64,000 bases of DNA, from the NCBI GenBank assembly GCA_900491605.1, contig UESW01004235.1:731462-795461 (forward strand), given 5' to 3'. Below, piece after piece: positions 47,930 to 58,122 of this stretch. The DNA is from Calamus simplicifolius (taxonomy: Eukaryota > Streptophyta > Magnoliopsida > Arecales > Arecaceae). How positions within the stretch are numbered: position 1 is the stretch's first letter; every line of letters begins with the position of its first letter. The position numbers and the translations under genes were made by a program. The notes beneath the pieces were generated by a model. That model ran no database searches and had not been told where the DNA came from. It worked only from the letters and a program-made list of their open reading frames with translations.

Positions 47930-48140
47930 CCGAAACAACAACAAAAGCGGCATTCCAATACTTTAAAATTGGTATTCCAGAATTTGGAATAAGGAGCCAG
48001 CCGAACCAATGATAAAAGGGACATTCCAACTTTTAAACTTGGCATTCCAGAATTTGGAATAAAGAGCCAGCCAAACCAATGATAAAAGCGGCATTCCAAC
48101 TTTTTAAACTTGGCATTCCAGAATTTGGAATAAGGAGCCA
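47930..48140. repeat. ~71-bp tandem repeat in the Copia LTR (3 units)
   Basis: Units contain CCAATGATAAAAG, GACATTCCAACTTTT and GGCATTCCAGAATTTGGAAT. Confidence 0.9.
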
Positions 48141-48867
48141 GCCGAGAGAGATTTAAAATTGAAAATCCAACACAACCAGTTAGCATGCCAAGATAGGGAG
48201 CCTGGGAAAGAGAGCTTCTCAAAGTTGGCATTCTAATTTTGGAAAGTAGCATCCTAATAAAAGTTGGCAGGGAGCTAAGAGGCCGTTCCAAAAATTAGCA
48301 TTCCAATCTTTGAAATTGACATCAATAAAAGGCTCTTAAACTTCCAATTAAAGGTTATTAAAAAATCTAATAGCCCAACATAAAATTCCGGTCATCCAAT
48401 AAATATTTGAAAAATAGTTTTAGCATTCAATCAATTCCAATAAAATATTCACGACACGTAGAGGCTAAATAAAATTTTATAGAATAAAGATTTAATTGCG
48501 GAGATTGTAAGAATGATTTGTAAAATAATTAAATCGAATTCAAGACAATGCAAATATAATTAAACTTGAAAGTCATTTTGTCAAGTGACATCCAATATAA
48601 AACACATAAAAATTAACCAGTGATTACGAAATCCAAATTCTTTGGAAAAATAATTTAATCGCTCCAAACCTTTTGAAAATAATTTAAATTGCAAAGCATA
48701 TCTATAAAATTAATACATTACCTTTCATTTTTAAATCATAATTTACCTTGGGTTGAAGTAACACCATCTTCTTGATGATTCATCTGAAATTCATTTAACT
48801 CAACCACAAGATCATTAGTATCATACTTAATTGTTTTGTAGTCATCAAAATCAATATAAGGCCAACA

Positions 48868-50948
48868 GGATTGGACCAGATGAAACTTACTGTAACTTTG
48901 ATGCACCAAGTGGAGATTATAAGCTCAAGTGTGGCACATCCAAAGTCCAGGTGAGTCACACAGGTTTGAGAGCTTAGGCTACATAAGTTCTTAGGTTCCT
49001 AAGTTATTTGGTCGGCTTGTGATCCAAGAATAGAGAGCATGTGAGTCATGGGTGTACATGGACTCGGGTTTGAGTGCTTTCTTGTATGACTTAGAAGGAA
49101 GTTTTTTAGAGAATATTTAATAATTTAATTATAGGTTATAGGAATGGGTCCATAGGGATTGGACTCAGGTTTTCTGGATAGGCTTTCATATTTTAGAAAG
49201 TTTGTTAGGGAGTTGGTTACGAGCTGGTGCAGAGAAGTTTTATCATCCAAGATGGATGATTATTTAAGGCTCTCTCTGGATATAACCGGATAGACCAAAA
49301 CCAATAAATAAAGGCATTCTCTTTTTTCTTCTATATCCATCTATTCTTCTTCTTCATCATCTTTCCTCACACGCCTGATCTCGACGGAAGCTGCGCAACA
49401 CATAGAATAGAAAAAAGAAAGTGATGCTATCTATCACTTAGTTTCATTGCTGCTCAAATCACTTGCAAGCCACACAAGCTCAGAAAAGCGCTCGTGAGTG
49501 CTGCATGTTAGGCTTAAAAAAGGTTCAAAGATATCTTAAGGTATGTCAACATAATTAACTTCAAGTTAGACTTTGGTCTTCGCCTAGAATTATTTGGTTT
49601 GGACTTGAACTTAAAAATAGATCTCAAATGAATTTTGATTCAAGCTTGGGTTCATCTCCAAGAACCTCCATCCCTGCATCATCTTAAAGTGTATTGGTGA
49701 CTAGAACTTTGCTATATCTTGGGGCACCAATGACGCCATCCCTTGCATCCCCTTCGGCACTAGCCATGGAACCCATTGCTAGGGGTATAAATGAGTCAAA
49801 CACAAGATGGACCAAGTTAGATCTTGCTTGGCTTATTTAATAATTTTGTTGTGCTTGAGCTGCTTACAAACAGACAATTCAAGAAGTTGATTCGGTTAAG
49901 AGTTTATGTTAAGTTGTTCAATGGCTGAGATTAACCAAAGAGTGACCAATCAACATATTATAATAATATAATTACAAAATGATCTCAAATATATATACAC
50001 ATGTGTGTGTAAATAAAAGAAAATGAATAAAAAGGATGCATGTGAATGAAATTTTAAGAATATTGCCTTAATTTAGAATGAACTCACCTTCTATTGCAGC
50101 TAGCCTTACCCTATCTTAGTTTTCTATTATAAGCATAATAACATCAGTCTCTACTTTATCTTAGTCTCCTATTACAAGCATGATAACTTCAGTCTCTACC
50201 CTATTTTAGTCTTCTATTACAAGCATGATAACATAAAGTTCTCATGATTAGACTCGTTGTAGCCTATAGAAGTTTTAATAATTATGCAATAAAAGCCTTA
50301 ATGGCCTTCCTATGTTGGCACCTCATAAGAGAACAATAATTTTTATGTTATGGTATGCAAGGAAATTTTATCAAAATAGTTAAAATCGATAATAATACAT
50401 TTACATATGAAAACTAAATATGACTAATATTTATGTTTCAAATATAGTTATAACATATATGTTTGCATGATGAGTCAACTCAAATTTTGTTGAAATAGCT
50501 AAAATATGAAAACCAAATAAAACCAACAATTATGTTGCCGTTTGTAAATATGGTTAACATTTATGACATGGATATTTATATTGTGGTGTGTGCAATATTC
50601 ATGAGATGTTGCATCCATGGTACAACTAAGCCATGCAAATATACAAATCTGTGTGGTTATCAATCCAACACACCACATATCCATAATATGTGACCTCACA
50701 TATGCAAGGTGTCCATGCATTATGATATCATCTAAAAACTGAATAGTAAAAATAAATTTTAATTTAATATTCATCATATCAATTAAATTTTTAATGATTT
50801 GAAATACATTACTGATCACAATTATGATCCAACCAAATTGATTGGCTTGGCCCACCATAATATGGTGGGAAGGATTTAAAGTTGGTTGTTCTGGAATAAG
50901 AGACAAGCAATGCCACTTCTCCAACTTTGCTTTTTAGTTTTCTATCCA
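48868..50948. other. intergenic between Copia LTR and MULE
   Basis: No complete gene. 48868-48951 could be an orphan exon (see findings). 50111-50240 is a three-copy 45-bp tandem repeat. The rest shows no recognisable domain. Confidence 0.5.
50111..50240. repeat. 45-bp tandem repeat, 3 units
   Basis: Units contain CTATCTTAGT, TCTATTACAAGC and ATGATAAC, at spacings of about 45 bases. Confidence 0.8.
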
Positions 50949-50957
50949 TATAAATAT

Positions 50958-51184
50958 GGAAAAGTCTTTGTACACCGCCTTCGGTGCAGCAAATCTTACG
51001 TGGGCTGCACCGCTTTTTTTTATTGGTCCTCATGGATCCCATGTGGCCTGACACGATGGGATAGAATAGCAGGAAGATAATATTACTTTTTGATAGTACA
51101 TCCATTAAAAGTCGTTCAGCCTTTCACCATTGGTGTGAAGACGAAAATGCCATTTTCCTTCAACCTACTTCAACCCGCCATCTT
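50958..51184. repeat. left TIR of the Pack-MULE
   Basis: Includes CACCGCCTTCGGTGCAGCAA, AAAGTCGTTCAGCCTTTCACC and TTCAACCCGCCATCTTA. The mirror copy is at 55824-56049. Confidence 0.9.
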
Positions 51185-51412
51185 ATCGGAAGAGATGAAT
51201 GGATCATCGGAGTGAGGATACCAAAGACGTCGAGGGCATAGACGACGTCTTCGGCATGGGAATCCTCCGGGCGAGCAACCCTCTCCTTCTTCGGGTGGAC
51301 CACCGGGTTTGCGTTGATCAACCCTAGCATCATCTCTTCCCTGCCAACTTCCCTTCCCCCTCCCTCTCTCGCTTGCTTCTTTCACCACAGTCAAAGCTCA
51401 CCTTAAGACAAA

Positions 51413-51512
51413 GCATCAGTTCAAAACCCACGACACCATAATTCAAAACCTTAAAACAAAGCATCAGTTCAAACCCACGACATCCTAGTTCATAACCCAC
51501 GACACCCTATAC
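51413..51512. repeat. short array of the MULE 22-bp repeat
   Basis: Four to five imperfect units with CCCACGACACC and AGTTCAAAACC between the TIR and the captured kinase exons. Confidence 0.8.
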
Positions 51513-51608
51513 TTTGAAGGGTGACATCAACAGAGACGAATACAGAAAAGGTTGAAGAACCAGAAAGAAATTGGTATTACAATTGATAAAAAGAAATATG
51601 TGACTTAC

Positions 51609-52203
51609 ATTGTAGGGAAACTCTTTGCTTAGCATGAAATCAGAAAGGGTTTCCTCTCCCTCGTAACGCCATATGAGCCAATACTCACCTCCTCCTTTGC
51701 CTTTGGGTTTTTTCTGAAAAGCAACACATTGCAAACATATCATAACAAGCAGCTCGTTCCATCCAAATCATCCACCGAATCTTATTTAATCAGTTAGATC
51801 GTCCACAAATATGATGATATTAAAAGGTACCCTCACCCCATTTGATCATCGATAGTCATAAAGAGAAACACCTCGAGAAAGCCGTACACAAAATCCGCAC
51901 AGCTGCTCGCACAGGCCCTCCGCACGCGCTCGTTCATCCATATTTCCACAGCCCCATATTCCGTCGCCTTCTTCAAGACCAGATCACCTTGCTTGGGCAA
52001 CCGACAACAAGCGAGCCTCATAGACGAAGAATCAAAGAGATAGACGACATCGAAGCATGGGGCCAAAACAGTAAAATAAATCTTGAACTAGAAAGCAAGC
52101 AGACCTTAGAGGCGCCCTTGGGATTAGCCAAGGAAACTTTGTAGACGACGCCGAAGGCACCTTCGCCCAGCTTCTTCCCAAGGACGAAACCATCCTGCCA
52201 CAC
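51609..52203 (-). pseudogene. STN7-like: captured STN7-type thylakoid kinase fragment, 3 exons
   Basis: Minus-strand exons: 52203-52105 (WQDGFVLGKKLGEGAFGVVY, the Gly-rich ATP loop), about 51988-51872 (GDLVLKKATEYGAVEIWMNE, RRACASSCADFVYGFLE) and 51713-51609 (GGEYWLIWRYEGEETLSDFM, then SKEFPYNV). Donors and acceptors are GT-AG and the exons join in frame. The words are those of the chloroplast state-transition kinase STN7, which phosphorylates LHCII. Only the N-lobe is present; the HRD and DFG parts and the transit peptide are missing. Introns are retained, so capture was from genomic DNA. Not a functional kinase. Confidence 0.8.
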
Positions 52204-52204
52204 T

Positions 52205-52684
52205 CTAGTTTTAAACTGATGATTTATCTTAAGTTTTGAACTAGGGTATCGTGGGTTATGAACTAGGGTATCGTGGGTTTTGAACTGATGCTTTGTCTTA
52301 AGATTTTGAACTAGGATGTTGTGGGTTATGAATTAGGGTGTCGTGGGTTTCCAACTAGGGTATCGTGGGTTTGAACTAATGCTATGCCTTAAGGTTTTGA
52401 ACTAGGGTGTCGTGGATTATGAACTAGGGTGTCGTAGGTTTCCAACTAGGGTGTCATGGGTTTGAACTGATGCTTTATCTTAAGGTTTTGAACTAGGGTG
52501 TCGTGGGTTATGAACTAGGGTGTCGTGGGTTTCCAACTAAGCTGTCATGGGTCTTGAACTAGGAGTGTCATGGGTCTTGAACTAGGGTATCGTGGGTCTT
52601 GAACTAGGGTGTCATGGGTCTTGAACTGGGGTATTGTGGGTCTTGAACTAGGGTGTCGTGGGTCTTGAACTAGGGTGTCGTGGG
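52205..52684. repeat. MULE tandem array, reverse orientation
   Basis: About 20 imperfect units of GTCGTGGGTTTTGAACTAGG. It ends at a palindromic junction (GTGGGTCTTAAAAGACCCAC at about 52679-52698), after which the same unit continues on the opposite strand. Confidence 0.92.
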
Positions 52685-53868
52685 TCTTAAAAGACCCACG
52701 ACACCCTAGTTCAAGACCCACGACACCCCCAGTTCAAGAACCACGACACCCTAGTTCAAGATCCATGACACCCCAGTTCAAGACTCAGGACACCCCTAGT
52801 TCAAGACCCACGACACCCCAGTTCAAGACCCATGACACCCCCAGTTCAAGACCCACGACACCCCTAGTTCAAGACCACAACACCCTAGTTCAAGATCCAC
52901 GATACCCCAGTCAAGACCCATGACATCCCTAGTTTAAGACCCATGATACCCCAGTTAAAGACCCACGACACCCCCAGTTCAAGACCCACGACACCCCAGT
53001 TCAAGACCCATGACACCCCCAGTTCAAGACCCATGACACCCCAGTTAAAGACCCACGACACACCCAGTTCAAGACCCACGACACCCCAGTTCAAGACCCA
53101 TGACACCCTTCTTAAAGACCCATGATACCCTAGTTCAAGACCCATGACACCCCCAGTTCAAGACCCACGGCACCCCTAGTTCAAGACCCACGACACCCCA
53201 GTTCAAGACCACGACACCCCTAGTTCAAGACCCACGACACCCCTAGTTCAAGACCCATGACACCCCAGTTCAAGACCCACGACACCCCTAGTTCAAGACC
53301 CACGACACCCTAGTTCAAGACCCATGACACCCCAGTTCAAGACCCATGACACCCTAATTCAAGACCCATGACACCCCAGTTAAAGACCCATGATACCCCA
53401 GTTCAAGACCCACGACACTCCAGTTCAAGACCCACGACACCCCCAGTTTAAGACCCATGACACCCTTCTTAAAGACCCACGACACCCTAGTTCAAGACCC
53501 ATGACACCCCCAGTTCAAGACCCACGACACCCTAGTTCAAGACCCACGACACCCCAGTTCAAGACCCACGACACCCCCTAGTTCAAGACCCACACACCCC
53601 AGTTCAAGACCCACGACACCCCTAGTTCAAGACCCATGACACCCTTCTTAAAGACCCATGACAGCCTAGTTCAAGACCCATGACACCCCCAGTTAAAGAC
53701 CCATGACACCCCTAGTTCAAGACCCACGACACCCCCAGTTCAAGACCCATGACACCCTAGTTCAAGACCCACGACACTCCAGTTCAAGACCCACGATACC
53801 CCTAGTTCAGACCCACGACACCCTAGTTCAATACCCATGACACCCCTAGTTCAAGACCCACAACACCC
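52685..53868. repeat. MULE tandem array, forward orientation
   Basis: About 50 units of TTCAAGACCCACGACACCCC with AGTTCAAG or TAGTTCAAG joins (21-23 bp). Occasional CCTTCTTAAAGACCC variants recur, showing duplication of larger blocks. Short open frames here are repeat translations. Confidence 0.95.
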
Positions 53869-54603
53869 CTGCCAACCATCTGCCACATCAGCTGCTAATC
53901 CACTACCAACTCCCGAATTCGCAACCGCTGCAGTAGAAACAACAGCAGCAGCTAATTCAGATGCAGAAGCAGCAGCAGCAGCATCTTCACCTTCAGCAGC
54001 AGCAGCAGCTTAGAATCTTCACCTTCAACAGCAGCAGCAGCAGCGACATCTTGCATCATCGCACACCAAGTCCTCTACATCAAGCAACAATGCAAGTGTT
54101 TATTCTGAGCGTCTTCCTGGAGTTTCCACCACCACCAAGTACTCACAAACTCTTCCAAATTTCCCTCAATCTTTTATCCAAGGGGGCAGCCCTACCCAGT
54201 CGCCGCAGTGGAAGGCCTCCACCGCAAGACCTATCACACCTGCCCTGCCCCATCTCTGTTCAATCGGTAGGGAAGAGCAGCAGCAACCATCTCCTTCAGC
54301 AACCAAGCAGAGCCTCCCAGCAGCCACTCGCTGCATCGTGCCACCAAACTCAGATATCTTTCGGCGTGAATTCGATGAAACTGTACCCACTGGAGGACAG
54401 CAGCACCCTGCGGCAACTAGCAATCCATCTCCATGTGCCACTGCCATTGCTGCTGGCTCCCCCCCAAGTTCAGTTTCTAAGAGTGGTGGTGGGAGTCCGC
54501 ACGGTTCGGCAAGTGCAAAACCTGGTCAACCGACCACCACTGTTCCTTTTTCCCATCAATCATCAGCCAAGAGTTTGTGTCTAATTCAAGCTGCAAGGCA
54601 CCA
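53869..54603 (+). pseudogene. captured TIME FOR COFFEE-like C-terminal fragment
   Basis: Plus strand: QPSATSAANPLPTPEFATAA, a Gln/Ala-rich stretch, SSHTKSSTSSNNASVYSERL, IQGGSPTQSPQWKAS, then (after frameshifts) QISFGVNSMK, TSNPSPCATAIAAGSPPSS and SKSGGGSPHGSASAKPG. These short motifs are, from memory, those of the plant clock-associated protein TIME FOR COFFEE. Stops and frameshifts break the frame, for example at 54012. The fragment is flanked on both sides by the MULE tandem array. Confidence 0.55.
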
Positions 54604-55325
54604 CTTACTCAAGACCCACGACACCCCAGTTCAAGACCCACGACACCCCTAGTTCAAGATCCACGACACCCTAGTTCAAGACCCACGACACCCTAGTTCA
54701 AGACCCACGACACCCCAGTTCAAGACCCATGACACCCTAGTTCAAGATCCATGATACCCCAGTTCAAGACCCATAACACCCAGTTCAGACCCATAACACC
54801 CCAGTTCAAGACCCATGATACCCCCAGTTCAAGACCCACGACACCCCCAGTTTAAGACCCACAACACCCTAGTTTAAGACCCATGACACCCCCAGTTCAA
54901 GACCCACGATACCCCAGTTCAAGACCCATGACACCCCAGTTCAAGACCCACGACACCCTAGTTCAAGACCCATGACGCCCCTAGTTCAAGACCCATGACA
55001 CCCTAGTTCAAGACCCACGACACCCCAGTTCAAGACCCATGATACCCTAGTTTAAGACCCATGACACCCTAGTTCAAGACCCATGATACCCCCAGTTCAG
55101 ACCCATGACACCCTAGTTCAAGATCCATGACACCCCAGTTCAAGACCCACGACACCCTAGTTCAAGACCCATGACACCCCCAGTTCAAGACCCATGATAC
55201 CCCAGTTCAAGACCCACGACCCCCAGTTCAAGACCCACGATACCCTAGTTCAAGACCCACGACACCCCCAGTTCAAGACCCACGACACCCTAGTTCAAAA
55301 CCCTTCTCAAAAACCCACGACACCC
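54604..55325. repeat. MULE tandem array, third block
   Basis: About 32 units of the same 21-23-bp repeat, in the same orientation as 52685-53868. Confidence 0.95.
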
Positions 55326-55329
55326 TATT

Positions 55330-55812
55330 TTGGTTCCCCATTTTCTTACTCTATTCCACTGTCTTCTTTCATATCGAAGCTCGGGAAATTCCTCTTGGTT
55401 CTAAGCTTTCGGTTGCAAAGCGTGATTCCTGGATCTCCCCCGATGGGAACTTTGCATTGGAGTTCTTTAGCCTCCCTGACGAACCTAACCAGTATGAAGT
55501 CGGCATTCGCTTCAACTCGAGATCGATCCCGTCCTCCGAGCAGGTGCCTGTATGGGTTGCCGGTGCTCATGTTTCTGTCGGATATAATTCGTTTCTTCAA
55601 CTCAATGAGGCCAGAGGTCTCGTTCTCTTCGACTCTTCGAAGGAAGCTGAGGTCTGAGCAGCAACACTCACAACTCCTCCGTCGCTTCAGCCAGTCTCTG
55701 CGACGATGGGAATCTTGTTCTCTTGAATGCGCGCAAGGATGTCGTCTGACAGAGCTTTGCCACTCCTTCAGATACTCTTCTTTCAGGCCAAAACCTTACG
55801 AATTTTTATCAG
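55330..55812 (+). pseudogene. captured G-type lectin (B-lectin) receptor-kinase fragment
   Basis: The frame reads LGSKLSVAKRDSWISPDGNF, ALEFFSLPDEPNQYEVGIRF, VPVWVAGAHVSVGYNSFLQL and GLVLFDSSKEAEV, then a TGA. After a 1-base shift it continues as SSNTHNSSVASASLCDDGNL, VLLNARKDVV, a second TGA and QSFATPSDTLLSGQNLTNFY. This is the bulb-lectin domain order (W-S-NG-F-GF, then DGNLVL, then W/QSFxxPTDTLLxGQ) of S-domain receptor-like kinases; I suspect the SD3 subgroup. No PAN, transmembrane or kinase part is present. It ends at the right TIR. Confidence 0.75.
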
Positions 55813-55823
55813 CAAAATCCAAA

Positions 55824-56049
55824 TAAGATGGCGGGTTGAAGTAGGCTGGAGGGAAAGGGCATTTTCGTCTTCACACCAATGGTGAAAGGCTGAACGACTT
55901 TTAATGGATGTACGATCAAAAAATAATATTATCTCCCTGCTATTCTGTCCTATCATGTCAGGCCACATGGGATCCATGTGGACCAATAGGAAGGAGCGGT
56001 GCAGCCCACGTAGGACTTGCTGCACTGGGGGCGATATAAAGTCTTTTCC
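55824..56049. repeat. right TIR of the Pack-MULE
   Basis: Inverted copy of 50958-51184. It ends AAAGTCTTTTCC, directly before the TATAAATAT duplication. Confidence 0.9.
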
Positions 56050-56058
56050 TATAAATAT

Positions 56059-56534
56059 AGTGTGCTTGTGCATTTGTGCAGGATGGGCCTGGCCCAAGCC
56101 AAGCTTAGGCCTTGAGACATTGCCACTGGACTAGGCTTGGGCCGATTATACTAGGCCTTAGGCTAAGGCCTAACCCGATACCTTAGGCTATCCTTTTTAC
56201 CCTTGATCTGACCGATGCCCATCCATAGCAATGACCATGCTATTTAAGATAACTTATATGGTAATTTAATAACAATATGTCATGTATATAAGAAAGGTCA
56301 TCACATCCAAATACAATGACAAAAACAAAATTAATACTTTTAAATATTAAATTTATTTATAAAAATAAATTAAATCGATCATAATTCATTTCACCAAGCT
56401 CAACTATACTCAAAATTTCAAAATCAATCGATATATAATCTCCATAACATCAATTAGGTATAATCTTAATCGTCAAGGTATCGGCCAACTATAATCCTCA
56501 TTGATAAGGGCATCCATCAAGTATAATCTCCCGT
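56059..56534. other. between MULE and hAT, no gene recognised
   Basis: AT-rich sequence of about 480 bases. The GGCCTAGGCC-like words at 56090-56180 are not assignable. Confidence 0.6.
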
Positions 56535-56542
56535 AGTAAGAA

Positions 56543-57760
56543 CCATAGTTATCAAAATCGGATCGGACCGGTCAGTTCAACCGATTGAACCGGGACCCGG
56601 AGGCTATACCGATTCGATTCTAGCAGAAAATCGAATGTGCAAGTCACCCGGATTAACTCGATTAATCCGTTCGGTTCATCCCTGAACTGGTAACCCAGTT
56701 GAACTAAATGAGTTACAGGTTTATCAATAATTAATATTTAATTCAATGCGATGGGCTGTTTCAAAGTCTCTAGCAGAAACTCGAGACATCCCTTCGACTT
56801 CTCTACTCTTCTCGAGCGAACGTCTCCCCGTCTCTTCACTGAAGCCGAGTCGACCTTCGTCCATCGTCCAGAGACTCCTCCAAGGCTTCCTTCGTCGTCC
56901 AGAGACTCCTCCAAGGCTTCCTTCGTCCATCGTGACATCGTCCAGAGACTCCTCCAAGTCCAAGATTCCTCCAATTAGGCTTCCTTCGTCCATCGTCCAG
57001 AGACTCCAAGGCTTCCTTCGTCCAGCGAACGTCCGGCGAAAGAGTCTGGCTAGCCTCAACGACTGGCGAAAGAGTCAGGTCCCTTAACGTCAAATACCAT
57101 TCATTGGCATATAAGTAACGTCAAATACCATTCATTGTTGCCACCACTTTAGGTTGCAATTTATTTTGACTTTTAATTGCCAAGATTCAAAGACTTATTT
57201 CGATGTCTACATCCGTATTTTTCGGTGCCTAAGGGGGAGAAGGGGACGCAGTTTGTGTTGTTGCAGGTGGCGCCGCAGCAGGTGTGGCCGCTGATAGCAT
57301 TCGGGGCATTGGTGGCATGCTGGTACGAGCACATCAGTCGGACGGTTTGCCTGGTGGTGTGCAAGAACCACCGGTTGTGACTTGTGGGAGCTCGCCTTCA
57401 ACTTCAAGTTTGTCTGTTCGTCACCCGCAAGTAATAGGTTGGCCCTCAGGCTCTCAAGTCTCAGCAATGCTAGTAGTTTCTTACTTTCTTCCTCCTCTAT
57501 TAATAAATTCTGCATGTTTGATTGTTTGTATTATAATTTGAAGTTTTTATGGCATTAGATGTTAAAGTTTATTATCATGTTGATCTTAATTTTTTATTAA
57601 AAGTTAATTTTTATTATTAAAAATTTATAAATATATTTTTAATTTTTTATATTAAAATAATTTAACCGATGGTTCAACCGATGATCCATCGGTTGAACTA
57701 GTGATCCGATGACCCATGCCCTTGGCCGGATCGATGTCCGATCCGGGTCTAACAACTATG
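56543..57760. mobile_element. 1.2-kb non-autonomous hAT-like transposon
   Basis: It begins CATAGTTATC and ends with the inverted ACAACTATG. The ends carry CCGATCCG / CGGATCGG words inside. It is flanked by a perfect 8-bp duplication GTAAGAAC (56535-56542 and 57761-57768), the hAT signature length. No transposase is present. The internal part holds a short tandem repeat (56860-57020) and an unidentified open segment at 57177-57380. Confidence 0.85.
56860..57020. repeat. ~30-36-bp tandem repeat in the hAT element (about 5 units)
   Basis: Units contain CTTCGTCCATCGTCCAGAGA and CTCCTCCAAGGCTTC. Confidence 0.85.
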
Positions 57761-58122
57761 GTAAGAACATCAACTAGGAATAATTTTCATGCAGCAACGA
57801 ACGCATCAATTTGTCGGTATATGGATCGATCACAAGTGAGCAGCCAGATTAGTACGAGGATCGTGGACTTAACGGCATCGAGGATTGTGGTTCCCGTCAA
57901 AATGCATTTTTCAAAATTAGAGAAACTTTGGCATCATCCAATATATCTTGATGGGAAGTGAACTTCAAATGCTTATTAGTGCTACCACTTGTGAGATTGT
58001 TTCCACTGAGTCCTTGCCAAGAAATTGTCCACCCTCCACACTGATAGCCCAGGTTGTCAGCATGGCTTTCGGCGATCAATATTTTCTGTCTTCTTAGAAA
58101 GAGGCAGCATTGGATTGTCAAC

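Larger units (their letters stand above)
37774..48867 (-). repeat. Copia 5' LTR, split by the CACTA element
   Basis: On the minus strand the LTR starts TGTTGGCC at 48867 and ends GGGCAACA at 37774. It is interrupted by 37838-46743, so the real LTR is about 2.2 kb. It contains the GTGGTTCGGTGCC box common in plant Copia LTRs (about 46858) and two tandem arrays (about 46960-47230 and 47930-48140). Confidence 0.8.
50958..56049. mobile_element. 5.1-kb Pack-MULE-type Mutator-like element
   Basis: Terminal inverted repeats of about 227 bp (50958-51184 and 55824-56049) start GGAAAAGTCTTTGTACACC or its close variant. The element is flanked by a perfect 9-bp duplication TATAAATAT (50949-50957 and 56050-56058). 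Long TIRs plus a 9-bp duplication are diagnostic of Mutator-like elements. No transposase is present. The cargo is fragments of three host genes plus about 22-bp tandem arrays. Confidence 0.9.

Noticed and set aside
50809..51105. A 98-codon minus-strand frame and its plus-strand counterpart near 55904
   Set aside because: Both are translations of the two MULE terminal inverted repeats.
52675..55325. Array of short repeats that might suggest CRISPR
   Set aside because: Units are contiguous 21-23-bp tandem repeats without unique spacers and lie in a plant transposon.
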